Positions 18,026 through 23,979 are shown, counted from the stretch's first letter. The stretch is DNA of 27,104 nt from Flavobacterium psychrophilum (GCA_945862065.1 CAMAWT010000025.1:1-27104), one strand, 5' to 3'. Program-made: numbers and translations. The notes: generated from the letters alone by a model not told the origin.

Positions 18026-20395
18026 TTATTTAATCTTGAACCATTTTTTAAGTTTGGAAAATGATAATTTTGATTTCTTTGGTTTTGATTCATTTGTTGC
18101 TCCGTAACCATAACCATAGCCATAATTGTAAGAATATTTGTAATTGTATCCATATCGTTCATTTTCGCCAACGTTATTTAAAATCACTCCCATGCTTTTT
18201 ATTGCCTGATTTTTTTTGACGGAACCAATATATTTAAGCAACTTCTTTTCTGTATAATTGGCTCTAGCAACATAAAGGACGGTATCTGCTAAATGAGAAA
18301 TAATAGCTGTATCAGTTACAAGCAGTGTTGGTGCCGTATCTACAATTATATAATCATATTCCTTTTTTAGTTCGTTCAATAATAATTCAAATCTTCCATT
18401 TGAAAACAATTCCGCTGGATTAGGTGGAATTACTCCTGAAAAAATGACATCAAATTTAAACTTAGAATTTAAATTAGTTACTTTTAAACTATCTATTGTA
18501 ATTTCATCATTTGACAAATAATTGGCAACTCCTTTAAAACTTGACTTATTTACACCCAATGTTTTATGAAGTTGCGGATTTCGTAAATCGGCACCAACCA
18601 AAATCACTTTTTTATCCAATGTAGACAATGAAATGGCCAAGTTTAAAGAAACAAATGTTTTTCCTTCACCTTTTATAGTTGAAGTTACCATTAACGTTTT
18701 GCCCGTTTTAATACTTTGAGATAAGTAATCAATGTTGGTTCTTAAAATTCTAAAAGATTCTGATAAAACCGACCTGTCAAAAAAGTTAATCAATTTATTA
18801 TCCGCTTCAATGAAAGGAATTTCAGCAATAACTGCAATTTCTGGCAGTAAAACAGTAAGATCTTCGGGATTATGAATTTTATTATCTAATTGACTTGCTG
18901 CAAAAATGATAATTATAGGAACTAATAGTCCAATTATTAACGCAATTAAATAGGTTGAACTTTTATCGGGAGAAATAGGGTTCGGTTCATTGATTGCATC
19001 ATCAACAATTTTTATGGATGGATTTGTAATGGCCAAATTTATAGCAGCTTCTTCTCTTTTTTGAAGCAACAAAACATACAGATTTTCTTTTATTGTTTGT
19101 TGTCTTTCAATTGATCGAATTACTTTTTCGTTTGTGGGAACTTTGCTGTATCTTTCTTTTTCTAAATTATTTATCCTGCCTAATTCATTTCTTTTTGCTT
19201 CTAATAAATTTTCGTAACCTTGTAATGATGTTTTTATATTATTTTTTAATCTCGATGCTAAATTGTTGATTTCTTTTAAAGCTGGATTCGACTCGCCAGC
19301 TCCAGCTTCCACTAATTTATTGCGTTTTAGTAATTGCTCATTATAATTTGAAATTAACTGATTTATCTCACCGCTTTCTAGTCCAATATTTGTAGGCAAT
19401 AATTCAAGATCACTCGTTTTATTCAAAGTCGAAATCATCATTTTAGATAAAATCAATTGTGTAGATGAATTAACAAAATTCGTATTTGAAGTATTTGAGT
19501 TTCCCATTAACAATCCTGCATCATTTTCAACATAACTCAATTCATTATTTTTTTTGTAATTGGCTTTAGTGGTTTCAATATCTTCCAATTCATTAAAAAG
19601 AAAATCAAATCGATTATCAACAAATTCGATTGTTTTTTTGAAAATGAGTTGCCTATCTTGTATTCCATCATTTTTATAAACATCAATTAATGTATTAACA
19701 ATATCATTGATTTTATCAATATTATTGCCATTGTAGGATATTTTTAAGATTTCACTTTGATTTCCAACGTAATCAATTTGTATGTTTTTTGATAATGATT
19801 TTCTGTAAAGCTTGTATTTTTTTAAATTAATTACGAACTTAGAACCTGTTTTAATTTTTCTATTTTTATTTAATTCTAGTTTAAACGGTATTTTGTAATC
19901 AAAATTTGTTTGTCCAAACAAATACTCTTTGTTGTCATCATTTAGAGTGTATCCTTTTTTCGTTAGAGTTACATTGAAAGTTGTAGATAAATTTTTTAAA
20001 GAATCATTTGGTATAGACCAGATAACATGAAAAGGTTTATTTTTCCAAAGTTCTATTTGTTTTATTTTACCTTCACTAAAAATTTCAGTTGTCAAATTTA
20101 ATTTATCAATGACTTCGCCAGTTATTCTCGACGATTTCATAATCTCAATTTGATTTTCAAGATTGACGCTTTTGTTTCCAAAAATTGAAATGCCTTCATT
20201 CGGAAGTTTAAAGGCTGTATTTTCATTGTCTAAAACCTCAATCTTGGCTTCGGTATAAAACACATCAGTTGTATAACGCAAATAAAATTTAGAAACCAAC
20301 AGTGAAATAATGATTGATAAACAAAACCATTTCCAATGAACTAAATATTTAAAAACCTGATCTTTAATATTTGTTTGAATTTTATTGCTTTCCAT
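18026..20395 (-). CDS. wzc: Wzc-type polysaccharide co-polymerase and tyrosine autokinase
   Basis: This 789-aa inner-membrane protein has the full Wzc layout. A first membrane segment (about residues 22-40) is followed by a Wzz-like periplasmic domain with a long coiled-coil stretch (about 250-450), a second membrane segment (about 482-502, YLIALIIGLLVPIIIIFAAS), and a cytoplasmic BY-kinase domain. The kinase shows Walker A TSTIKGEGKTFVSLNLA (~565-582), Walker A' VILVGADLRNPQ (~595-606) and Walker B YDYIIVDTAPT (~678-688). The C terminus carries a tyrosine cluster (about 743-765, RYGYNYKYSYNYGYGYGYG), the autophosphorylation tail. It should control chain length and export of the glycan made by the upstream genes. 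It is on the opposite strand, and the Wza outer-membrane exporter that commonly precedes wzc is absent; the DNA 5' of it is the attachment-site region. Confidence 0.95.
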   Translation of the reverse strand: MESNKIQTNIKDQVFKYLVHWKWFCLSIIISLLVSKFYLRYTTDVFYTEAKIEVLDNENTAFKLPNEGISIFGNKSVNLENQIEIMKSSRITGEVIDKLNLTTEIFSEGKIKQIELWKNKPFHVIWSIPNDSLKNLSTTFNVTLTKKGYTLNDDNKEYLFGQTNFDYKIPFKLELNKNRKIKTGSKFVINLKKYKLYRKSLSKNIQIDYVGNQSEILKISYNGNNIDKINDIVNTLIDVYKNDGIQDRQLIFKKTIEFVDNRFDFLFNELEDIETTKANYKKNNELSYVENDAGLLMGNSNTSNTNFVNSSTQLILSKMMISTLNKTSDLELLPTNIGLESGEINQLISNYNEQLLKRNKLVEAGAGESNPALKEINNLASRLKNNIKTSLQGYENLLEAKRNELGRINNLEKERYSKVPTNEKVIRSIERQQTIKENLYVLLLQKREEAAINLAITNPSIKIVDDAINEPNPISPDKSSTYLIALIIGLLVPIIIIFAASQLDNKIHNPEDLTVLLPEIAVIAEIPFIEADNKLINFFDRSVLSESFRILRTNIDYLSQSIKTGKTLMVTSTIKGEGKTFVSLNLAISLSTLDKKVILVGADLRNPQLHKTLGVNKSSFKGVANYLSNDEITIDSLKVTNLNSKFKFDVIFSGVIPPNPAELFSNGRFELLLNELKKEYDYIIVDTAPTLLVTDTAIISHLADTVLYVARANYTEKKLLKYIGSVKKNQAIKSMGVILNNVGENERYGYNYKYSYNYGYGYGYGATNESKPKKSKLSFSKLKKWFKIK

Positions 20396-20524
20396 TTAAG
20401 GGTATAATTGTGTTATTATTTTGTGTTTAATTTAAAAATTATCTTAGAATACATAAAAATTTATTATTTTATTAATAAAAATGCATTTGAATTACTAATA
20501 AAAAAACAAAGTTTGTTAATTAAA

Positions 20525-20556
20525 CAAAATTATAACACTTAATTCAGAATTACAAT
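20525..20556 (-). promoter_or_regulatory. Candidate promoter for wzc
   Basis: On the minus strand TAATTTTG (plus 20525-20532) fits the TAnnTTTG -7 box, and ATTG (20553-20556) 20 bases upstream is a partial -33 box. This would give a leader of roughly 120 bases before the wzc start. Such matches are frequent in AT-rich DNA. Confidence 0.4.
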
Positions 20557-20797
20557 AGAATTTGATTTTATATTCAAGTTTCAATGTTAAATCGATGTTG
20601 AATTTATTTACAAATTAGTAACATTAAGTATACACAAAAAATAATAGTTAAAACTCAACTTTATAAAAAATCTATTTTTTTATTTATCCCAATATGATTT
20701 TTAGATTACAATCAAATAAATAACAAATTTGAATAAAACTGACTTGTCAATTTTCATTCTATTACATATCCAAAAACTAACTTTAATTTCATGAATA

Positions 20798-20851
20798 GAT
20801 ACTTGGGGGATACTTGGGGGATACTTGGGGGTTACTTAGGGGTTAGTTGGG
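20798..20851 (+). repeat. 11-bp G-rich tandem repeat with G-quadruplex potential
   Basis: GATACTTGGGG occurs three times head to tail (20798-20808, 20809-20819, 20820-20830), followed by the degraded copies GTTACTTAGGG (20831-20841) and GTTAGTTGGG (20842-20851). Because each unit ends and the next begins with G, runs of 5, 5, 5, 4 and 3 G result, separated by 6-7 bases. This meets the usual G-quadruplex pattern on the plus strand. Function unknown; iteron-like protein-binding sites are an alternative. Confidence 0.9.
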
Positions 20852-20900
20852 TTATTTTAGTTTGTTATATTTAAATAGGGTAGTGATGATTTTTAGTAAT

Positions 20901-20935
20901 AAAAAACCCTTTAAATGCTGAATTTAAAGGGTTTT
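20901..20935 (-). terminator. Hairpin terminator downstream of the tRNA-Ser fragment
   Basis: The 14-base arms 20903-20916 and 20922-20935 pair perfectly around a 5-base loop (20917-20921). Read on the minus strand the hairpin is followed by six T (20901-20906). It lies 20 bases downstream of the tRNA-Ser 3' end copy in that direction, so it was probably the original terminator of that tRNA gene. Confidence 0.85.
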
Positions 20936-20955
20936 AACTCATTTTGATAAAATAC

Positions 20956-20976
20956 TGGCGGAGAAAGAGGGATTTG
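20956..20976 (-). other. 3' fragment of a tRNA-Ser gene, likely attachment-site core
   Basis: Read on the minus strand these 21 bases fit the 3' end of a tRNA: CAAAT (end of the T loop), CCCTC (T-stem strand), TTTCTCC (acceptor strand), G (discriminator) and CCA. A G discriminator fits serine. The rest of the tRNA is absent: the sequence 5' of it does not form the other arms. A 3' tRNA fragment followed by a terminator is the usual scar at the distal end of an element that integrated into a tRNA gene through a tyrosine recombinase. That reading is inference; the match to tRNA geometry is seen directly. Confidence 0.75.
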
Positions 20977-20987
20977 TCTTCTATAAA

Positions 20988-21051
20988 AGTCACCAATAAA
21001 ATCAATACTTTGCAAAGTATTTTAATTTAGTGACTCCTCGACTGACTCCTC
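20988..21051. repeat. Palindrome and paired repeats next to the tRNA fragment
   Basis: AATACTTTGCAAAGTATT (21004-21021) is a perfect 18-bp palindrome. It sits between AGTCAC (20988-20993) and its reverse complement GTGACT (21030-21035). TGACTCCTC then occurs twice, at 21031-21039 and 21043-21051, 12 bases apart. Nested inverted and direct repeats beside a crossover core resemble arm-type sites of tyrosine recombinases or sites for an excisionase. Confidence 0.75.
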
Positions 21052-21204
21052 TTTTATAAGGCTACTATTATTCTAAATTCAAAGTAGTCAAATATAAGGA
21101 TAAATATTTGAATATTAAAGTATCAAGACTAAAAATTGAACTAGTTATTTAAGTGTTTATCGGTACTTTACTTGATTAATATTTGTTTTAGCATTACTAC
21201 TTTT

Positions 21205-21408
21205 TTAACCAAAAATCAAGTGAGTTACTTGTTCATATTTTATGCCACTATATGTACAGAACTCTTCGATTGTTAGGAACTCATTCTCGAGTTTGTTTAG
21301 GTCTTTCTTAACCTTTTGCATTAATCTGGTACTTTGGCGATAACTCTTTCCAGTTATGCGTTGTATGTCTTTTGGATAGATGCAGACCCTTTGACTGTTA
21401 TTTTTCAT
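21205..21408 (-). CDS. Small helix-turn-helix-like protein, possible excisionase or regulator
   Basis: The 67-aa product is basic and helical: residues ~11-40 (YPKDIQRITGKSYRQSTRLM, then QKVKKDLNK) and ~46-65 (TIEEFCTYSGIKYEQVTHLI) look like two short helix-turn-helix-type units. I recognise the type from Flavobacteriia accessory regions, where such proteins are annotated only as hypothetical or DNA-binding. It is the first gene beside the tRNA fragment and repeats, transcribed toward them, and is divergent from the 252-aa gene across 267 bases. That position suits an excisionase (recombination directionality factor) or a regulator of the divergent cassette. No integrase accompanies it. The function is inference. 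Confidence 0.7.
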   Translation of the reverse strand: MKNNSQRVCIYPKDIQRITGKSYRQSTRLMQKVKKDLNKLENEFLTIEEFCTYSGIKYEQVTHLIFG

Positions 21409-21507
21409 ACTTTATCTATACCTTTAGTTGGGCGTTGACTTACTTCTGACGTGCAGAAAATATTTTGCAATTTAGTTATAATTTTTAATACTTATTTATT
21501 GTGTTTT

Positions 21508-21543
21508 TATGTTTGTTTTGGACACTTATGTCAATTTTGGACA
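21508..21543 (+). promoter_or_regulatory. Candidate promoter and TTTTGGACA direct repeats in the divergent intergenic region
   Basis: TATGTTTG (21508-21515) matches TAnnTTTG on the plus strand, though no good -33 box is seen. Directly after it TTTTGGACA occurs twice (21516-21524 and 21535-21543), 19 bases start to start, with the small inverted repeat GACA-CTTA-TGTC at 21521-21532. Two half-sites about two helical turns apart suit an operator for a dimeric regulator, perhaps the neighbouring 67-aa protein. The cassette start lies 160 bases downstream. Confidence 0.4.
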
Positions 21544-21675
21544 TATGGTACACTTGCTGTTTTTTTTTTAGAGGAATGCATTGTAAACTTTGCTGTAATC
21601 ATTCATAAATGTGGTTGCAACTGATGGATAGAATGATGGAGATTTTAAATGATTGTTTAACAAAATATTGAAATT

Positions 21676-22434
21676 ATGGCAAGACAGAAAGGCATAATTA
21701 AATTGAAAGGTACTATCGGAGATATTACTTTTTACAAAACGAAAGATGGGCACTTGGCAAGAGAGAAAGGTGGCATTGATGCTAGTAGAATTAAAAGTGA
21801 CCCTGCGTTTCAAAGAACTCGGGAGAATGGGTCGGAGTTTGGTAGAGCTGGAAAAGCTGGAAAGGTATTGAGAACGGCTTTGAGAGCATTGCTTTTGAAT
21901 TCTGCGGATAGTAGAATGGTAAGTCGTTTGACGCAACAAATGGTTAAGGTTATCCAAGCGGATATGGTTAGCGATAGAGGATTGCGTAATGTAATTGATG
22001 GTGAAGTTGATTTGCTTGTTGGTTTTGAATTCAATATTCGTGGTAAGTTAGGAACCAGTTTGTTTGCTCCTTTTGTTGCAGCTATTGATAGAGTTACAGG
22101 AGAAATTACCGTTGATTTGGCATCGTTTATACCTGCAAATATGATAGCTGCTCCAAGTGGAAGTACACACTTTAAAATCATTTCGGCTGGAGCTGAAATT
22201 GATTTTGAAGCAGAAACTTTTATCGAAACTCATTCTGAAACGGCAATTTTACCTTGGGATGCTACACCAACTACGGCAATAAACCAAGTAAATGCGGTTA
22301 CGCCAGCAAGTACAAAACCTTTGTTTTTGGCTTTAGGTATTGAGTTTTATCAGGAAGTTAATGGTCAAATGTATCCATTGAAAAATGGTGCATATAATCC
22401 ATTAGCAGTGGTGAAAGTTGACGGCGGTGTTTAA
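21676..22434 (+). CDS. Conserved protein of unknown function, first gene of the four-gene cassette
   Basis: The 252-aa protein starts MARQKGIIKLKGTIGDITFY, then an Arg/Lys-rich helical stretch (~25-100, with TRENGSEFGRAGKAGKVLRT and RLTQQMVKVIQADM), and a beta-rich C-terminal half (~110-252, GFEFNIRGKLGTSLFAPFVA, DRVTGEITVDLASFIPANMI, FLALGIEFYQEVNGQMYPLK). There is no signal peptide, membrane segment or catalytic motif. I have seen this protein type repeatedly in Bacteroidetes genomes as hypothetical, next to DUF5675 proteins. A basic helical half followed by a beta-sandwich-like half would fit a structural particle or nucleic-acid-binding role, possibly of phage origin, but that is a guess. 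Base composition is less AT-rich than the polysaccharide genes, suggesting separate origin. The gap to the next gene is 38 bases. Confidence 0.85.
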   Translation: MARQKGIIKLKGTIGDITFYKTKDGHLAREKGGIDASRIKSDPAFQRTRENGSEFGRAGKAGKVLRTALRALLLNSADSRMVSRLTQQMVKVIQADMVSDRGLRNVIDGEVDLLVGFEFNIRGKLGTSLFAPFVAAIDRVTGEITVDLASFIPANMIAAPSGSTHFKIISAGAEIDFEAETFIETHSETAILPWDATPTTAINQVNAVTPASTKPLFLALGIEFYQEVNGQMYPLKNGAYNPLAVVKVDGGV

Positions 22435-22472
22435 GATTCTTTGAAAGTGAAAAGGCGAAGTTCTTAAAGCAT

Positions 22473-22865
22473 ATGAAACTAGAATTAACTAGAACTTATT
22501 TCCCTGAAGGAACGAATGGTAAACTCGAATGCGAAGGTAAATTGATTTGTAATACCATTGAATTACCATGGAAGATGAACGAAACGAAGGTTTCCTGCAT
22601 TCCAGAAGGGAAATATTTTATTAGAAAGCGATACAGTGCAAAACACAAATGGCATTTAGAATTGGTGGATGTACCAAATAGAAAGTTCATTCTTTTTCAT
22701 CCTGCCAATAATGCTCAAAAAGAATTACAAGGCTGTATTGCTCCTGTTACTAAACTTTCTGGACCTGGTTTAGGTTTGATGTCGAGAAAAGCTTTTAAGA
22801 AGTTAAAAGCGTTTGTTTACAAAGCATTAGACAATAAAGAAAGTGTTGAATTAATTATCCAATAA
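22473..22865 (+). CDS. DUF5675 family protein (phage lysis-like)
   Basis: The 130-aa protein matches what I know of DUF5675: a start with L-x-RTYFPEGTNGKLECEGKL, then CNTIELPWKMNETKVSCIPE, GKYFIRKRYSAKHKWHLELV, and KFILFHPANNAQKELQGCIA. The family occurs in phages and mobile cassettes of Bacteroidetes. H76 and C88 lie in an H-x(11)-C arrangement recalling the His-Cys pair of YkuD-type L,D-transpeptidases, so a cell-wall-acting role is plausible but unproven. It has no signal peptide, so if it acts on the wall it needs help to cross the membrane; the two small membrane proteins directly downstream could give that. It lies 38 bases after the 252-aa gene and 12 bases before the next. Confidence 0.85.
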   Translation: MKLELTRTYFPEGTNGKLECEGKLICNTIELPWKMNETKVSCIPEGKYFIRKRYSAKHKWHLELVDVPNRKFILFHPANNAQKELQGCIAPVTKLSGPGLGLMSRKAFKKLKAFVYKALDNKESVELIIQ

Positions 22866-22877
22866 ATCCTTTACAGG

Positions 22878-23111
22878 ATGACAAAAAACGTAATTATGAA
22901 AAAAATCATTAATAGAGCAAAAGCTCCTACCCCTAAGTTTTTTAAAGTGCTTCGAACTATTGGGTTAGCCTTAGCAGCCGTTGGAGGAACTATTCTAGCC
23001 TCGCCAATCGCCCTCCCTGTAGTCATTACAACTATAGCGGGCTATGTAACCGTTGCTGGAGGAGTTCTAACAGCCACTAGTCAGCTTACTACAACTGATG
23101 ACAGCAAATAA
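22878..23111 (+). CDS. Small membrane protein, holin-like candidate
   Basis: The 77-aa product has a basic N terminus (KKIINRAKAPTPKFFKVLRT) and then a long Ala/Gly/Val/Ile-rich hydrophobic stretch (~28-68) that can form two membrane helices with a short turn, closed by a polar tail. This is the size and layout of small holins, but also of other small membrane proteins. An in-frame ATG at 22896 (MKKIINRAKAPTPKFF) may be the true start, since homologues I recall begin there; AGG at 22875-22877 touches the upstream ATG. It follows the DUF5675 gene by 12 bases and its 3' end overlaps the next small gene by 14 bases. Holin function is inference from context. Confidence 0.75.
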   Translation: MTKNVIMKKIINRAKAPTPKFFKVLRTIGLALAAVGGTILASPIALPVVITTIAGYVTVAGGVLTATSQLTTTDDSK

Positions 23112-23271
23112 CCCCACATTGATGGGAACTGCTGGAGGCACATTTTTAAGCATAGTACCTAATCTTTCCTCTGATGATATTGCCAAAACGGTTATCTTAG
23201 CAACTGTTGGAGCTGTGGTCAGTTTTACGATTTCGTTACTGCTTAAAAGCCTGAATAAGAAGCACAAATAA
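23098..23271 (+). CDS. Overlapping 57-aa membrane protein at the end of the cassette
   Basis: An ATG inside the end of the previous gene opens a 57-codon frame in another phase. The product starts MTANNPTLMGTAGGTFLSIV, has one hydrophobic helix (~31-49, TVILATVGAVVSFTISLLL) and ends with the basic tail KSLNKKHK. The 14-base overlap, good helix and positive tail are what a real small membrane protein would show, and a terminator follows 43 bases later. A single-helix partner beside a two-helix holin-like protein recalls phage pairs of holin and antiholin or holin and spanin, but it lacks a lipobox. It is short, so some doubt remains. Confidence 0.65.
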   Translation: MTANNPTLMGTAGGTFLSIVPNLSSDDIAKTVILATVGAVVSFTISLLLKSLNKKHK

Positions 23272-23314
23272 TACGTTTAGCCTTTGTTGTGGTGACTTTT
23301 GGTTAAACAAAAAG

Positions 23315-23343
23315 AAAGCCTAGTCGAGAGATTAGGCTTTTTT
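23315..23343 (+). terminator. Terminator of the four-gene cassette, probably bidirectional
   Basis: The arms 23315-23325 and 23330-23340 form an 11-bp stem (AAAGCCTAGTC against GATTAGGCTTT, with one G-T pair) and a GAGA loop, followed by six T (23338-23343). On the minus strand the hairpin is followed by a T-rich stretch too, so it can also end the convergent 59-aa and DUF6943-like pair, whose last stop is at 23349-23351. Confidence 0.85.
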
Positions 23344-23348
23344 GATTT

Positions 23349-23528
23349 CTAAACCTCTCCAAATTGATTTAATGCCACCTCAACAATTAAAACCTTATCA
23401 TGATTGGAAGAAAGACCGTGGTATTTGGCAAAATCAACAGCTTTTTTACGGAAGTCGAAAATTCCGAAGAAGACCCTTGAAGTTTTACTTTTCCAAAGGT
23501 CGGTTTGGTATAAAATGAATAACGTCAT
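23349..23528 (-). CDS. Small 59-aa protein of unknown function
   Basis: The minus strand encodes a 59-residue protein, MTLFILYQTDLWKSKTSRVF, then a segment with FGIFDFRKKAVDFAKYHGLS, ending VLIVEVALNQFGEV. It reads like a small alpha/beta domain: two hydrophobic strands, a Lys-rich helix and a closing strand. It has balanced composition, unlike chance frames in this DNA. I recall similar short proteins in Bacteroidetes mobile regions but know no function. It lies 28 bases after the DUF6943-like gene on the same strand, so they probably form an operon, and its stop abuts the shared terminator. The opposite strand has a 48-codon frame (23372-23518) with an unnatural Arg/Lys/aromatic composition, which I take as the shadow. 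Confidence 0.7.
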   Translation of the reverse strand: MTLFILYQTDLWKSKTSRVFFGIFDFRKKAVDFAKYHGLSSNHDKVLIVEVALNQFGEV

Positions 23529-23556
23529 AAGAAAATAGTTTAAAAATTAGTAGTTG

Positions 23557-23979
23557 TTATCGGTTGCAGTAGCGATATAGAATTACTCTTCGCATATCGT
23601 TTATAAGTTTTAAATTTTCATAAAATTGTTTTTCGCTTTTTTCCAAAAGCTTTAAAGTTTTCACATTTTTGAGGTGTTCTTCATGGTCTTTTATCTCTTG
23701 GTTCACTTTTTTAGAAAACTCTTTTCTAACATCGTTTAGGCTTAAAAACTCAATAACTGAACCTTTTAAAAAAGAGTACCAAAATTTGGTTTTCCAAAGG
23801 GCATACGCCGTTAAATAGATGGTTTCAAAATCAGATTCATTTTCAAACAGGATTACAAAACTGTTAGTAAACGGCTCTTTTTGAGGTTTTCCGCTGTTCA
23901 ATCCTTTGTTTAGGATAAATAGATGAGGTTTTGAGTAAATTGTTCCAACTCGGTGTGTTTTAATGATAAAATTTAGCAT
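23557..23979 (-). CDS. DUF6943-like protein
   Basis: The 140-aa product begins MLNFIIKTHRVGTIYSKPHL and contains FILNKGLNSGKPQKEPFTNS, DFETIYLTAYALWKTKFWYS and, after a Lys/Glu-rich helical stretch (~85-125), ends NDMRRVILYRYCNR. This pattern agrees with what I remember of DUF6943, a family common in plasmids and integrative elements of Bacteroidetes and of unknown function. It has no signal peptide or membrane helix. The N-terminal half looks like a small alpha/beta domain and the C-terminal half like a long helix. With the 59-aa gene it forms a two-gene minus-strand unit convergent on the DUF5675 cassette. Family assignment is from memory of the pattern. Confidence 0.75.
   Translation of the reverse strand: MLNFIIKTHRVGTIYSKPHLFILNKGLNSGKPQKEPFTNSFVILFENESDFETIYLTAYALWKTKFWYSFLKGSVIEFLSLNDVRKEFSKKVNQEIKDHEEHLKNVKTLKLLEKSEKQFYENLKLINDMRRVILYRYCNR

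Larger units (their letters stand above)
20396..21204. other. 809-base noncoding junction between the polysaccharide locus and accessory DNA
   Basis: No gene is visible on either strand. The left half (20396-20790) is plain AT-rich DNA with the candidate wzc promoter. The right half is dense in signals, entered separately: a G-rich tandem array (20798-20851), a hairpin terminator (20901-20935), a tRNA-Ser 3' fragment (20956-20976), an 18-bp palindrome (21004-21021) with flanking inverted repeat, and a 9-bp direct repeat (21031-21051). The stretch 21060-21204 shows nothing recognisable. Confidence 0.7.

Noticed and set aside
20798..20851. CRISPR array
   Set aside because: The repeats are 11 bp and directly adjacent with no unique spacers, and no cas genes are present.
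20956..20976. Complete tRNA gene
   Set aside because: Only T-loop end, T-stem strand, acceptor strand and CCA are present; the D arm, anticodon arm and 5' acceptor strand cannot be found on the minus strand.
21568..22233. Minus-strand frames opposite the 252-aa gene
   Set aside because: They are shadows of the plus-strand gene; the plus frame has natural composition, a good start and fits the cassette.
23372..23518. Plus-strand 48-codon frame opposite the 59-aa gene
   Set aside because: Its product is dominated by Arg, Lys, Gln and aromatics without any pattern, while the minus strand reads as a natural small protein in an operon.
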